From: CAWIOX01 sp963837775
GTDB taxonomy: Bacteria > Pseudomonadota > Gammaproteobacteria > Burkholderiales > Burkholderiaceae_D
DNA length: 64,000 nucleotides
Direction: 5' to 3'
Assembly (NCBI GenBank): GCA_963837775.1
Contig: CAWIOX010000029.1
Coordinates: 310,001 to 374,000, forward strand
The number at the start of each line of letters is the position of its first letter. Position 1 is the stretch's first letter. This document shows positions 9,059-17,882 of this stretch, one piece after another. Under the pieces are notes generated by a model. That model had not been told where the DNA came from. It ran no database searches and saw only the letters and a program-made list of their open reading frames with translations. The translations under genes and the position numbers were made by a program.

Positions 9059-10531
9059 ATGACTCTTAACGATTTCGACTTCGTCCTGTTTGGTGGCAGC
9101 GGCGATCTGGCAATGCGCAAATTGCTCCCTGCCCTGTTTTCACGCGAACTGGCCGGCAGCTTCCCGGACTCCGCACGCATCATCTGCGTCGGCCGCAATG
9201 ACTGGACGCAAGAAGATTTCTACCGCGAAATCGACAAGAACGCAAAAATCCACATCAACAACAATGCGCCGGCCGCTGCGCCATGGCAGACCTTCCTCAG
9301 CCGCATCATCTATGTGCGACTGGATGCCGACAACCTCGACAGCTATCAGTCGCTGGTTGCCGAAATGCGCAGCGATGCAGCCGTCACCCGCGTGTATTAC
9401 CTGGCCACGCCACCGAGCCTGTTCTCCAAGATTTGCAACAACCTTGCCGAATCCGGTTTGGTGAACAAGAATTCGCGCGTCGTGCTGGAAAAACCGCTCG
9501 GCCGCGACCTGGCCAGCGCAAAACGGATCAATGCCGAAGTCGGACGCGTATTTTCCGAATCGCAGATTTTCCGCATCGACCATTATCTGGGCAAGGAAAC
9601 GGTGCAGAACCTGCTGGCACTGCGCTTCGGCAATATCCTGTTTGAACCGCTGTGGCGGCGCGAATGGATTTCCGACGTGCAAATCACCATCGCCGAAGAT
9701 CTGGGCGTCGGCAATCGCATGGGTTACTACGACACGTCCGGCGCGCTGCGCGACATGCTGCAAAACCATCTGCTGCAACTGCTTTGCATCGTCGCGATGG
9801 AGCCGCCGACATCGATTGCGCCCGATGCAGTACGCGATGCAAAGCTGCAGGTGCTGCGCTCGCTGCGGCGCTTCACGCCGACCACATTGGCGCAGGATGT
9901 CGTTCGCGGCCAATACCGCGCCGGCCACATCGAAGGCAAGGCGGTTCCCGGCTATCGCGATGAAGACGGCGCCGACCCACATTCGCGCACCGAAAGCTTC
10001 GTTGCGCTGAAGACGGAAATCGACACCTGGCGCTGGGCCGGCGTGCCGTTTTATCTCAGGACCGGCAAGCGCATGCCCGACCGTCTGGCAGAGATCGTGG
10101 TGCGCTTCAAGCCAATACCGCACTCGATTTTTGCGCAGTCGAGCAACAGCTTTCAGCCGAACTGCCTGGTGATACGGCTCCAGCCAGACGAAGGACTGAC
10201 GCTGAACCTGATGGCAAAGACACCCGGCGACAGCATGCGCCTGAAACCGGTCGAGCTGGAGATGGATTTCCTCGAAACCTTCCGCGCACCGCGCATGGAA
10301 GCCTATGAGCGCCTGCTGCTGGATGTATTGCGCGGCCAACTGACGCTGTTCATGCGCGGCGACGAGCTGGAAGCGGCATGGGACTGGGTCGAACCTGTCC
10401 TGAATCACTGGGAACAGAACGAAAGCGACCCCATACCGTATACTGCCGGTACCTGGGGACCTCCTGCCGCCAGCGCCTTGATCGCACGCGACGGACTGCA
10501 ATGGCGCGAAGAGGTTTTGCCGCAATCCTGA
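9059..10531 (+). CDS. zwf: glucose-6-phosphate 1-dehydrogenase
   Basis: Oxidises glucose-6-phosphate to 6-phosphogluconolactone with NAD(P)+. It has 490 residues, the standard length. The nucleotide-binding loop GGSGDLAMRKL is at residues 12-22, EKPLGRD at 144-150, and the active-site motif RIDHYLGKE at 172-180. There is no clear Shine-Dalgarno sequence before the ATG (context ACCACAAAATG), so translation may depend on upstream coupling. It lies between the lactonase and hexR in the same direction. Confidence 0.96.
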   Translation: MTLNDFDFVLFGGSGDLAMRKLLPALFSRELAGSFPDSARIICVGRNDWTQEDFYREIDKNAKIHINNNAPAAAPWQTFLSRIIYVRLDADNLDSYQSLVAEMRSDAAVTRVYYLATPPSLFSKICNNLAESGLVNKNSRVVLEKPLGRDLASAKRINAEVGRVFSESQIFRIDHYLGKETVQNLLALRFGNILFEPLWRREWISDVQITIAEDLGVGNRMGYYDTSGALRDMLQNHLLQLLCIVAMEPPTSIAPDAVRDAKLQVLRSLRRFTPTTLAQDVVRGQYRAGHIEGKAVPGYRDEDGADPHSRTESFVALKTEIDTWRWAGVPFYLRTGKRMPDRLAEIVVRFKPIPHSIFAQSSNSFQPNCLVIRLQPDEGLTLNLMAKTPGDSMRLKPVELEMDFLETFRAPRMEAYERLLLDVLRGQLTLFMRGDELEAAWDWVEPVLNHWEQNESDPIPYTAGTWGPPAASALIARDGLQWREEVLPQS

Positions 10532-10540
10532 AAGAACAAC

Positions 10541-11395
10541 ATGTTGCTTGACTCGATACAAACCCAGCTCGACTCACTTTCCAAATCGGAGAGAAAAGTC
10601 GCGCTGGTGGTACTAGCGCATCCGGAAGCCACAGTCGCTGAAAACATCACGGCACTGGCCAAAAGTGCGCAGGTATCCGAACCGACGGTGGTGCGTTTCT
10701 GCCGCTCGCTCGGCTACGACGGCTGGCATGAATTCAAACTCAAGCTGGCGCAAAATCTTGCGCTGGCAATGCCGGGCGCAACCGAATCGCCGGCGCAGGA
10801 TGATCTGGCGGCCGACCTGATCAACAAGATCTGCAGCCGCTCGATCAACACCCTGCTGGATTTGAGGAACCACCTGAAGCCGGATACGATTCAGCGCGCG
10901 CTGGATATACTGGTGCAATCGAACAAGATAGAATTTTACGGCCAGGGCAGCTCCGGCATTGTCGCGGCCGATGCCCAGCATAAATTCTTCCGTTCCGGCG
11001 TACCAACTGTCGCTTATGCCGACCCGCACATTCACAGTATCGCGGCCACGCTGTTAAAAGAAGGCGATACCGTGGTCGCGATTTCACAGCGCGGCAACAG
11101 CACCTCACTGCTACGCAGCGTGGAACTGGCACGCAAGGGCGGTGCCAGCATCATCGCCCTGGCCCCTAGCGGCACACCGCTGGCCGCACTGGCAACGGTA
11201 CTGATACCGATCGACATCATCTTCAACATCGATCCCTATACGCCGATTTCCGCACGACTGGCACACCTGGTCGTCATCGACATTCTGGCGGTAGGCCTGG
11301 CGCTGAAACGCGGCCCTGAATTCCGCAAGAAAATGCAGGGAGCGCAAAAAGCCTTGCAGGAATTCGATATCCGGCTCGATTCATTCATACGCTGA
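10541..11395 (+). CDS. hexR: HexR, RpiR-family transcriptional regulator
   Basis: 284 residues with an N-terminal RpiR-type helix-turn-helix (SEPTVVRFCRSLGYDGWHEF at about 46-65) and a C-terminal SIS sugar-phosphate domain (GQGSSGIVAADAQHKF; AISQRGNSTSLLRSVELA). HexR represses glucose catabolism genes and is released by KDPG. It starts 10 bases after the zwf stop, so it belongs to the zwf operon, and HexR-like palindromes occur at edd/pgi2, implying autoregulation. The call rests on domain structure plus context. Confidence 0.9.
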   Translation: MLLDSIQTQLDSLSKSERKVALVVLAHPEATVAENITALAKSAQVSEPTVVRFCRSLGYDGWHEFKLKLAQNLALAMPGATESPAQDDLAADLINKICSRSINTLLDLRNHLKPDTIQRALDILVQSNKIEFYGQGSSGIVAADAQHKFFRSGVPTVAYADPHIHSIAATLLKEGDTVVAISQRGNSTSLLRSVELARKGGASIIALAPSGTPLAALATVLIPIDIIFNIDPYTPISARLAHLVVIDILAVGLALKRGPEFRKKMQGAQKALQEFDIRLDSFIR

Positions 11396-11412
11396 AACCA
11401 GCCGAAAAAACA

Positions 11413-12456
11413 TCAGGAGAAGGGAATGACACGCCCTTCCTTGCTGCTCAACATCGCACACTCGATTACCTTGATGACCTGTAGCGCATCCGCGGCTGAC
11501 ACGGGAACCGGCCCGTTACCACGAATTGCTTTGCTGATACCTTCATAGTAAGACTGATATGACCCCGGCAACGACTCCAGCTTGCCGCTGATCTGCAGAC
11601 CATGATCGCCATGCGTGATCTGACCATGATAGCGCTCCTCCTCTATGCCCCAGCCCGCATCGCCAGGGCGTCGCCCCTGCTGCAGCGCCCCCTCCTGAGG
11701 GTCCACCCCATACTTGATGAAGCTGCCTTTATCCCCATGCACCTGAAAACGCGGCCCGGCCTGACGCACGATCGCGCCGGAATGCAGGACAACCTTCCTT
11801 ACCCCGTAATCCAATAGCAGATGGAAGTAGTCCGGAGAAAGCGCACCAGGCCGCTGCACACCAATATCTGCAAAAATCTTCCCCGGCAAGCCGAATAACT
11901 GCAATGCCTGATCAATACTATGCGAACCCAGGTCATACAAGCTGCCCGAACCAGGCAGATCCTGTTCCCGCCAGCGGTTGCGCACTTCTGGCCGATAGCG
12001 ATCAAAGCGGATCTCGCACGTATTGATGTCGCCTAAAATTCCCGACTCAATGCAGTGCCTGACAGTGAGGAAGTCGTTATCCCATCTGCGGTTATGAAAT
12101 ACGCTGAGCACCAAATTCCGTTTCTGTGCAAGAGCAACCAACTCCTCTGCCTCTGCAACTGTAATCGTAAATGGCTTTTCAAGAACCACATGTTTATTGG
12201 CGTTCAGCGCATCAATTGCCAAACTGTGGTGTAGGGCATTCGGCGTGGCGATCACAACCAGATCGACATCTGCCGCACGAATCAGATCTCCGGCATGGGT
12301 TACTGCAGCCACATCAGGAAAAAGCTCGCGCACCCGTTCAGGATTTGAACTGGCTATCCTGGATAACTTCAACCCTTTTGCCACTGCGATCAATGGCGCA
12401 TGAAAAGTGGCGCCTGAGTAGCCGTAACCGATCAAGCCGACGCGAATGGTATTCAT
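11413..12456 (-). CDS. Gfo/Idh/MocA-family NAD(P)-dependent oxidoreductase
   Basis: 347 residues, a typical length. The N-terminal Rossmann fold shows GLIGYGYSGATFHAPL and VVIATPNALHH; the EKPFTITVAEAEEL motif holds the catalytic lysine (EKP). The C-terminal domain has GSLYDLGSHSIDQALQLFG. It resembles the YdgJ/YvaA branch, which acts on inositols or similar polyols, but the substrate cannot be assigned. It converges on hexR and is separated from it by 17 bases. Confidence 0.85.
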   Translation of the reverse strand: MNTIRVGLIGYGYSGATFHAPLIAVAKGLKLSRIASSNPERVRELFPDVAAVTHAGDLIRAADVDLVVIATPNALHHSLAIDALNANKHVVLEKPFTITVAEAEELVALAQKRNLVLSVFHNRRWDNDFLTVRHCIESGILGDINTCEIRFDRYRPEVRNRWREQDLPGSGSLYDLGSHSIDQALQLFGLPGKIFADIGVQRPGALSPDYFHLLLDYGVRKVVLHSGAIVRQAGPRFQVHGDKGSFIKYGVDPQEGALQQGRRPGDAGWGIEEERYHGQITHGDHGLQISGKLESLPGSYQSYYEGISKAIRGNGPVPVSAADALQVIKVIECAMLSSKEGRVIPFS

Positions 12457-12639
12457 GATTATTACTCCAGTTATCTGTAGCCCGGAACGGGGATGGTTAT
12501 TTTCCCGACTGGCATCTCGCTATGGGAATCAGCCAAATGCTCAATCAAAGCAGCCCCACATGATAGCAATCCACCGTCATCTTGATGCGAGCTTTTCAGC
12601 TGCCCGTGTAAAATACCTTCCTTTTAAACGCCAATTGCC

Positions 12640-13545
12640 ATGTGGTTCAAAAACCTGCAGATTTACCGACTCCCCTCCCCCTGGGCCATGACATCAGAAC
12701 AATTGGAAACGTACCTGGCGCCCCATGCGTTTGCCCCATGCAACAGCATGGACATGCAAAATCAAGGCTGGGACACCCCGCGTCCAAACGGAAAATTGGT
12801 TCATAGCGTCAATCGCCAAATGCTGATCATGCTGGGCACAGAGAAAAAACTGCTGCCGGCAATGGTCATTAATCAAGTATCGAAAGCCAAGGCTATTGAA
12901 ATTGAAGAGCAGCAAGGCTTCAAGCCGGGTCGCAAGCAAATGCGCGAAATCAAGGAGCAGGTCACGGATGAACTGATGCCGCGCGCATTTAGCATCCGTC
13001 GCGACACTATGGCCTGGATAGATCCGGTCAATGGCTGGCTGGTGATCGATGCTGCCAGCCCATCCAAGGCCGACGAACTACTGAAATTACTGCTCAAATC
13101 AGTCGCCGAGATGCCTCTGACGGGCCTGCATGTTGCACTCTCACCTGTGACAGCCATGACCGACTGGCTGGTGGCGGATGAAGCGCCAAGTGGCTTCACC
13201 GTGGATCAGGACACCGAATTGCAATCAAGCAGTGAAAGCAAGGCAACCGTGCGTTATGTACGGCACACCCTTGAGGCTGACGACATTCGACGCCACATCG
13301 CAGCCGGCAAACAGTGCACCCGATTGGCACTGACCTGGTCTGACCGCATTTCATTTGTACTGACCGAGAACCTGACAATCAAGCGCATCACACCGCTGGA
13401 TGTCATCAAGGAATCGAGCGATTCAACGGCACAAAACGACGATGAACGCTTCGACTCGGATCTGATGTTGATGACAGGTGAAATTAACCGCATGCTGTCT
13501 GACTTGGTGGCGGCATTAGGTGGCGAGGTCAGGCCGGGAGCTTAA
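12640..13545 (+). CDS. rdgC: recombination-associated protein RdgC
   Basis: 301 residues, the family length. The N-terminus MWFKNLQIYRL, the GWDTPRP and FKPGRKQMREIKEQV segments and the LPRAFSIRR-like element (LMPRAFSIRR) are diagnostic. RdgC is a ring-shaped non-specific DNA-binding protein that restrains RecA. It appears monocistronic. Confidence 0.93.
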   Translation: MWFKNLQIYRLPSPWAMTSEQLETYLAPHAFAPCNSMDMQNQGWDTPRPNGKLVHSVNRQMLIMLGTEKKLLPAMVINQVSKAKAIEIEEQQGFKPGRKQMREIKEQVTDELMPRAFSIRRDTMAWIDPVNGWLVIDAASPSKADELLKLLLKSVAEMPLTGLHVALSPVTAMTDWLVADEAPSGFTVDQDTELQSSSESKATVRYVRHTLEADDIRRHIAAGKQCTRLALTWSDRISFVLTENLTIKRITPLDVIKESSDSTAQNDDERFDSDLMLMTGEINRMLSDLVAALGGEVRPGA

Positions 13546-13656
13546 TTCTTGAAAGTCCAGCCCCACATCGAGGGGGCCGCTTGCCAATTCGGCAGCCTCA
13601 AAATACAGAAACCAAAACAACGCTAACTGATTGACCACGAATCTGAAGCAATAAAT

Positions 13657-13685
13657 GAAAGCGGCGGTATTGCGCCGCCGCTTTC
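13657..13685 (+). terminator. strong hairpin downstream of rdgC
   Basis: Arms GAAAGCGGCGG / CCGCCGCTTTC with a 7-base loop. No long T-run follows, so it is a possible terminator or mRNA-stabilising hairpin. Confidence 0.45.
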
Positions 13686-13989
13686 ATATCCCTTGAGCGG
13701 GATCACTAGCGAGAAATCGTAATCTCCCATATTCACACTCTGAGTGTGGTAGCTTCAATCAATAATTTTCAAATCACTGAACGTCAGCACTGACTCTAAT
13801 CTCGGAGTCACCCTGACACACAACACACACTTTTTTCCTGCTTTTCCAACAGTATTGAGATGCGTATAGATCCTCCTATTGGTATGAGTCAAATACAACT
13901 CAAATATAGAACATAACAGGGAGATTTCAAGCGATTATTTGCGCTTGCATAATATACAACAGCGCCGTTTTGCTTCATGTACACTAAAA

Positions 13990-14020
13990 ATATGCCTGTG
14001 AATTTCATGCACAGGCATAT
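13990..14020 (-). terminator. rho-independent terminator of sppA
   Basis: Arms ATATGCCTGTG / CACAGGCATAT. On the minus strand it is followed by ATTTTTAG. It lies 24 bases past the sppA stop. Confidence 0.7.
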
Positions 14021-14043
14021 CCAATGTTCTGCTCAGAAAAATA

Positions 14044-15081
14044 CTATCTCAGACTCGGCACCACACCGCTCCAGACAGATTTAATGGCGCCGGCGCCAAC
14101 GGCAGCACCAAATTTTTTCAGTACACGCTCAGGCAAACCTTCACGCTCTGTGTAATCAACAATATCTTCTGCCTTGACGACTTCTCGCGCGACTTTATCA
14201 ATCGTACCAAAACCATCAGCCAAACCCATTTCTACCGCTTTGGCGCCACTCCAGAATAGACCGGAGAACATTTCAGGCGTTTCTTTCAGGCGCTTGCCCC
14301 GCCCTTTGCGCACAACATCTATGAACTGCCCATGAATTTCATTCAACATGGATTGCGTAAAAGCCTTGTGCTTATCTGACTGAGGAGAAAATGGATCCAT
14401 GAATCCCTTATTTTCACCAGCAGTTAGCAAACGACGCTCAACACCAACCTTACTCATCAGACCAGTAAATCCAAAACCATCCATCAATACACCGATAGAA
14501 CCGACAATACTGGCCTTGTTGACAAAAATCTTATCTGCCGCCGCAGCGATGTAATAACCACCTGAAGCGCAGATCTCATCGACGACCACATAAAGCGGCT
14601 TTCCGGGAAATTCCTTACGCAAACGCAATATCTCATCGTTAATCATGCCCGCTTGAACGGGACTCCCGCCGGGACTATTGATGCGTAAAATAACACCAAC
14701 CGATGTTTCATCCGAAAAAGCCCTGTTCAATGCCGGGATGACAGAATCCGCAGAACCAGCACCATCCGCCTCGATTGTTCCGTTGATTTCCACAAGTGCA
14801 GTATGGCGATTCAAAGTTTCCATGTCTGCGCCGCCTAGATCAAATCCAATCCAGAGCCCAATCAGAACAAGACAGAGGGCCGCCAACTTGAAAAAAATTC
14901 CCCACCGACGACTGGCTCGCTGCTCCCGAATTGAAGCCAAGGCAATTTTCTCCAGCAAATCACGCTCCCAGCCCTCACTCTTTACTGATTTGATAGTTTC
15001 AGAGGTGTCATTACCTCCAGATGCTGCCTGTACTTGTTTTGCTGGAATATGTTCGAAACCGTTATCACTCATATTGTTCAC
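14044..15081 (-). CDS. sppA: signal peptide peptidase SppA (S49 family)
   Basis: 345-residue short-form SppA that degrades cleaved signal peptides in the inner membrane. A single membrane segment spans about residues 63-80, followed by one S49 domain. The likely Ser-Lys dyad is S173 (ICASGGYY) and K225 (GENKGF), spaced as in the Bacillus enzyme. The oxyanion region NSPGGSPVQAG and the VGSIGVLMDGFG motif are present. It is monocistronic with its own terminator. Confidence 0.92.
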   Translation of the reverse strand: MNNMSDNGFEHIPAKQVQAASGGNDTSETIKSVKSEGWERDLLEKIALASIREQRASRRWGIFFKLAALCLVLIGLWIGFDLGGADMETLNRHTALVEINGTIEADGAGSADSVIPALNRAFSDETSVGVILRINSPGGSPVQAGMINDEILRLRKEFPGKPLYVVVDEICASGGYYIAAAADKIFVNKASIVGSIGVLMDGFGFTGLMSKVGVERRLLTAGENKGFMDPFSPQSDKHKAFTQSMLNEIHGQFIDVVRKGRGKRLKETPEMFSGLFWSGAKAVEMGLADGFGTIDKVAREVVKAEDIVDYTEREGLPERVLKKFGAAVGAGAIKSVWSGVVPSLR

Positions 15082-15177
15082 TTATTACACTTATTCGAAT
15101 AAGCCGCATCAAAAGAACGTGCGGACATGGAGGCGATGATAAACACTTCAATTTCAACGCCGCGCCATAATGGCAAC

Positions 15178-15549
15178 TCAGGCAATCGCCGGACGAACAT
15201 AATCATCCGGCAGCCAATAAACATGCGTCTCATCCTCTTGTACATTGATGGCACGCAAACTCCCCCCGCGACATGGCCCGCCAGCGCACGCACCTGTGTT
15301 GGGTGCATATAAAGCACCATGTGTGGAACACATCAGATAATCCCCTCCCGGCTCGAAAAACTCACCGGGATTCCAGTCAAGCTCCAGCGGTATGTGCGCA
15401 CAACGATTCAAATAGCCATGTACCACGCCGGCATAACGAACCACAAACGCAGTAGCATCCTCCCCACCTGCCGTCACCAGGAAACGTATGCCCTTCCCAC
15501 CATCAAGCAATGCTTCTGATTGGCAAATAGGAATAGTCAAATTTGTCAT
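15178..15549 (-). CDS. Rieske [2Fe-2S] domain protein
   Basis: 123 residues. Cluster ligands are C50-x-H52 (CAHIPLE) and C74-x2-H77 (CSTHGA), followed by the GGPCRGGSL loop. This stand-alone ferredoxin-like Rieske protein resembles those encoded beside sppA and gph-like phosphatases in betaproteobacteria. It could pass electrons to an oxygenase or reductase; the partner is unknown. It ends 96 bases before sppA starts, so the two may be cotranscribed. Confidence 0.85.
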   Translation of the reverse strand: MTNLTIPICQSEALLDGGKGIRFLVTAGGEDATAFVVRYAGVVHGYLNRCAHIPLELDWNPGEFFEPGGDYLMCSTHGALYAPNTGACAGGPCRGGSLRAINVQEDETHVYWLPDDYVRPAIA

Positions 15550-15556
15550 GATGGCA

Positions 15557-16217
15557 TTACGCGTATTTATTAAGCCAACTATGCAAGTCTTTCACCGATC
15601 CAGCTGAATACAGCGGATTCAATGCCTGCAGCTGATCTATGGGGTGCGCGCCGTACTCTACTGCGACAGCTGCAGCACCTGCATTGACAGCCATCTGCAA
15701 ATCATGAGTTGTATCCCCTATCATTACTGTACGCTTGATATCTTGCCCTAATTCCCTGGTCAACTCCTGCAGCATCGCAGGATGCGGCTTGGAAAAAGTT
15801 TCGTCGGCACAGCGAGTCGCATCAAACAAAGAGAGCAATTTAACTGCATCCAGGGCACGATTCAGGCCTACGCGACTCTTGCCGGTAGCAACTGCCAAAA
15901 AATACCCCTGCTGGGATAATTCAGTCAGCATCTCCTGCACACCGTCAAATAAGTGTCAGCCCGTGATCTTTGGCCAGGTAGTGATAGCGATAACGCTCCA
16001 CCATTCGCGGATAGTATTTCGGATCAATGCCGGGTAACGCTACCTCCATTGCTTCCTGCAAACCAAGGCCAATGACATGCGCTGCGGCGCTATCATCCGG
16101 CACAGGCAAGCCCAAATCTTTTGCTGAAGACTGGATGCACTTGACGATTGCTGCGGTACTATCCATCAGCGTACCGTCCCAATCGAAAACGATTAAATCA
16201 AATTGCTTTCTTGCCAT
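15557..16217 (-). pseudogene. HAD-IA phosphatase, phosphoglycolate phosphatase-like, one frameshift
   Basis: Motif I is FDWDGTLMDST near residue 10; motif II is AVATGKSR; the KPHP motif III and MIGDTTHDLQMA motif IV are both intact. The frame is lost at about 15950; removing one base gives DHGLTLFDGVQEML. The rebuilt length is about 219 residues, as expected. The substrate is probably a small phosphate ester; an assignment to gph is not secure. It sits 7 bases upstream of the Rieske gene and just downstream of rluC, so an rluC-phosphatase-Rieske-sppA unit is likely. Confidence 0.8.
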
Positions 16218-16304
16218 TTTTCTTGACAGATAGTGCTGTCAACTCCGATATATTGAATCATGAATGCCCGAGCCGCTTTGGCATTCCACCCATGCAAACA
16301 CTAC

Positions 16305-17306
16305 TCAAGACGGTTTCAAACTTCGCACAAACTGTTCACACTCCGGAGCCAACGGCGCCCTGAGCGTCACAGGCTTTCCGGTCTCCGGATGAGTGAACGT
16401 AATCTGGTGTGCGTGTAAAAACATCCGTTTCAAAACGCCCCGAGTTTCATTTTCCTTCAGCAGCGCACGGTTCAACGCAAAATCGCCGTATTTATCATCC
16501 CCTAAAATTGCGAAACCGCTTGAAGCAAGATGCACCCTGATTTGATGTGTGCGGCCGGTTTTCAATTCCGCTTCCAATAAAGCGTACTGGCCATATTTCC
16601 GTAGCAGGGTAAATACTGTATGGGAGGCCAATCCATCTGCCTGCACCCGGACGCGACGCTCACCATCAGCAGTATTATATTTAAACAAGGGCAATTTGAT
16701 ATGCTGCCGCTGATTTTTCCAGTCACCGCTTACCATGACCAGATAACGCTTATCCAGTTGACCTTCGCGAATCTGCTCATGCAAATTTACTAATGCAGAA
16801 CGTTTTTTAGCCAGTAACAAAATACCGGAAGTATCCCGATCCAGGCGATGCACCAACTCCAGGAATTTTGCATCAGGTCGCGCCGCACGCAATTGCTCGA
16901 TAACGCCATAACTGACACCAGAACCGCCATGCACAGCAACGCCTGCAGGTTTGTCTATCACTAACAAACTACTGTCTTCCAGCAATATCTTAAATTCCAT
17001 GCCCGGTGCAGTTGACGCCACTCTTTCTGCTATCCGAATTGGCGGTATGCGAATGACATCACCCTCTGCCAAACGATAGGTCTGGTCAATACGCCCTTTA
17101 TTGACACGCACCTCGCCGGAACGAAGAACGCGGTAGATATGGCTTTTCGGTACGCCTTTACAGATTCGCAGCAAAAAATTATCTATACGCTGCCCTGCCT
17201 CTTCATCGGAAATGGTAACCAACTGGACCTGGGGCTGGATTTGTGGCTCCTGAAGATGAGTGGGCTTTTGCGCCTCTTTCCCAGAAAATCTCATTAAGTC
17301 CTTCAT
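16305..17306 (-). CDS. rluC: 23S rRNA pseudouridine synthase RluC
   Basis: An N-terminal S4 RNA-binding domain (AGQRIDNFLLRICKGVPKSH) precedes the RluA-family catalytic domain with the catalytic aspartate in HRLDRDTSG and with KTGRTHQIRVH. RluC modifies positions 955, 2504 and 2580 in E. coli numbering. A longer frame reaches 17393, but that extension is unlike the family. I take the ATG at 17306; the ATG at 17294 is also possible. It is divergent from rne, the usual rluC-rne pairing in proteobacteria. Confidence 0.92.
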   Translation of the reverse strand: MKDLMRFSGKEAQKPTHLQEPQIQPQVQLVTISDEEAGQRIDNFLLRICKGVPKSHIYRVLRSGEVRVNKGRIDQTYRLAEGDVIRIPPIRIAERVASTAPGMEFKILLEDSSLLVIDKPAGVAVHGGSGVSYGVIEQLRAARPDAKFLELVHRLDRDTSGILLLAKKRSALVNLHEQIREGQLDKRYLVMVSGDWKNQRQHIKLPLFKYNTADGERRVRVQADGLASHTVFTLLRKYGQYALLEAELKTGRTHQIRVHLASSGFAILGDDKYGDFALNRALLKENETRGVLKRMFLHAHQITFTHPETGKPVTLRAPLAPECEQFVRSLKPS

Positions 17307-17882
17307 TTTGAATATATAATCATTTTCGCTGCGGTTACAAAACTGCAACGAGTGTAAGAATAAAAAAGACATTCTACACAGGGGCGTCTCCACCAGCCTC
17401 GCCTATTTGCAAATTCGATGGAAAAGATGTGTACGCAATATTCTTTGCGAGTCAAGGTTGCACCGTTGTTGTAATCGGATAACGTAAAGAATATTGGAAA
17501 AGAATGTTTGGATAACAAGGATAAGTCCCCGACAAGCCCGCCTCCCATCTTAATGACTGGAGAACTTGTCGGATGATGTGGTTGATAACTATTGCCGCTT
17601 TCGCTAAACCGAAGTTCCGTTTGGCTCATTTGACCTGCTCACAGCACTGCCTGCGCTAGAAAAATTCCATAAGCGCACGGTCGGCTTTGGACACACTCGG
17701 CAACTCGATCGACTCCATCCGCGCCATGTGACGGTCGCGACGCATATGCATCGTTTTACTGCACACTAAGGCAATTCCCACCCACCAGGCACTCCGACCC
17801 GCGTACATCCCTATATTTATGCCGCCTGTTTTTAGCTACTCGGGCGGCATTAAGCTGGCCCAAGGGTCACGGAGTAAAAATA
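17307..17882. other. long rluC-rne divergent region with rne leader
   Basis: About 575 bases without a gene. It should carry both promoters and a long rne 5' leader. In E. coli the rne leader is the target of RNase E autoregulation. A stem (ATGCCGCC / GGCGGCAT) lies just before rne. Confidence 0.5.
17819..17850 (+). promoter_or_regulatory. hairpin in the rne leader
   Basis: Perfect 8-base arms (17819-17826 and 17843-17850) with a U-rich loop, ending 32 bases before the rne ATG. It is a candidate RNase E autoregulatory element by position only. Confidence 0.4.

Larger units (their letters stand above)
13546..14043. other. ~500-base intergenic region
   Basis: No convincing gene. It contains a hairpin at 13657-13685, a small perfect palindrome at 13734-13748 (CACACTC/GAGTGTG), an A/T-rich stretch around 13860-13990, and the sppA terminator at 13990-14020. 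Base composition is clearly lower in GC than the flanking genes. Confidence 0.5.
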
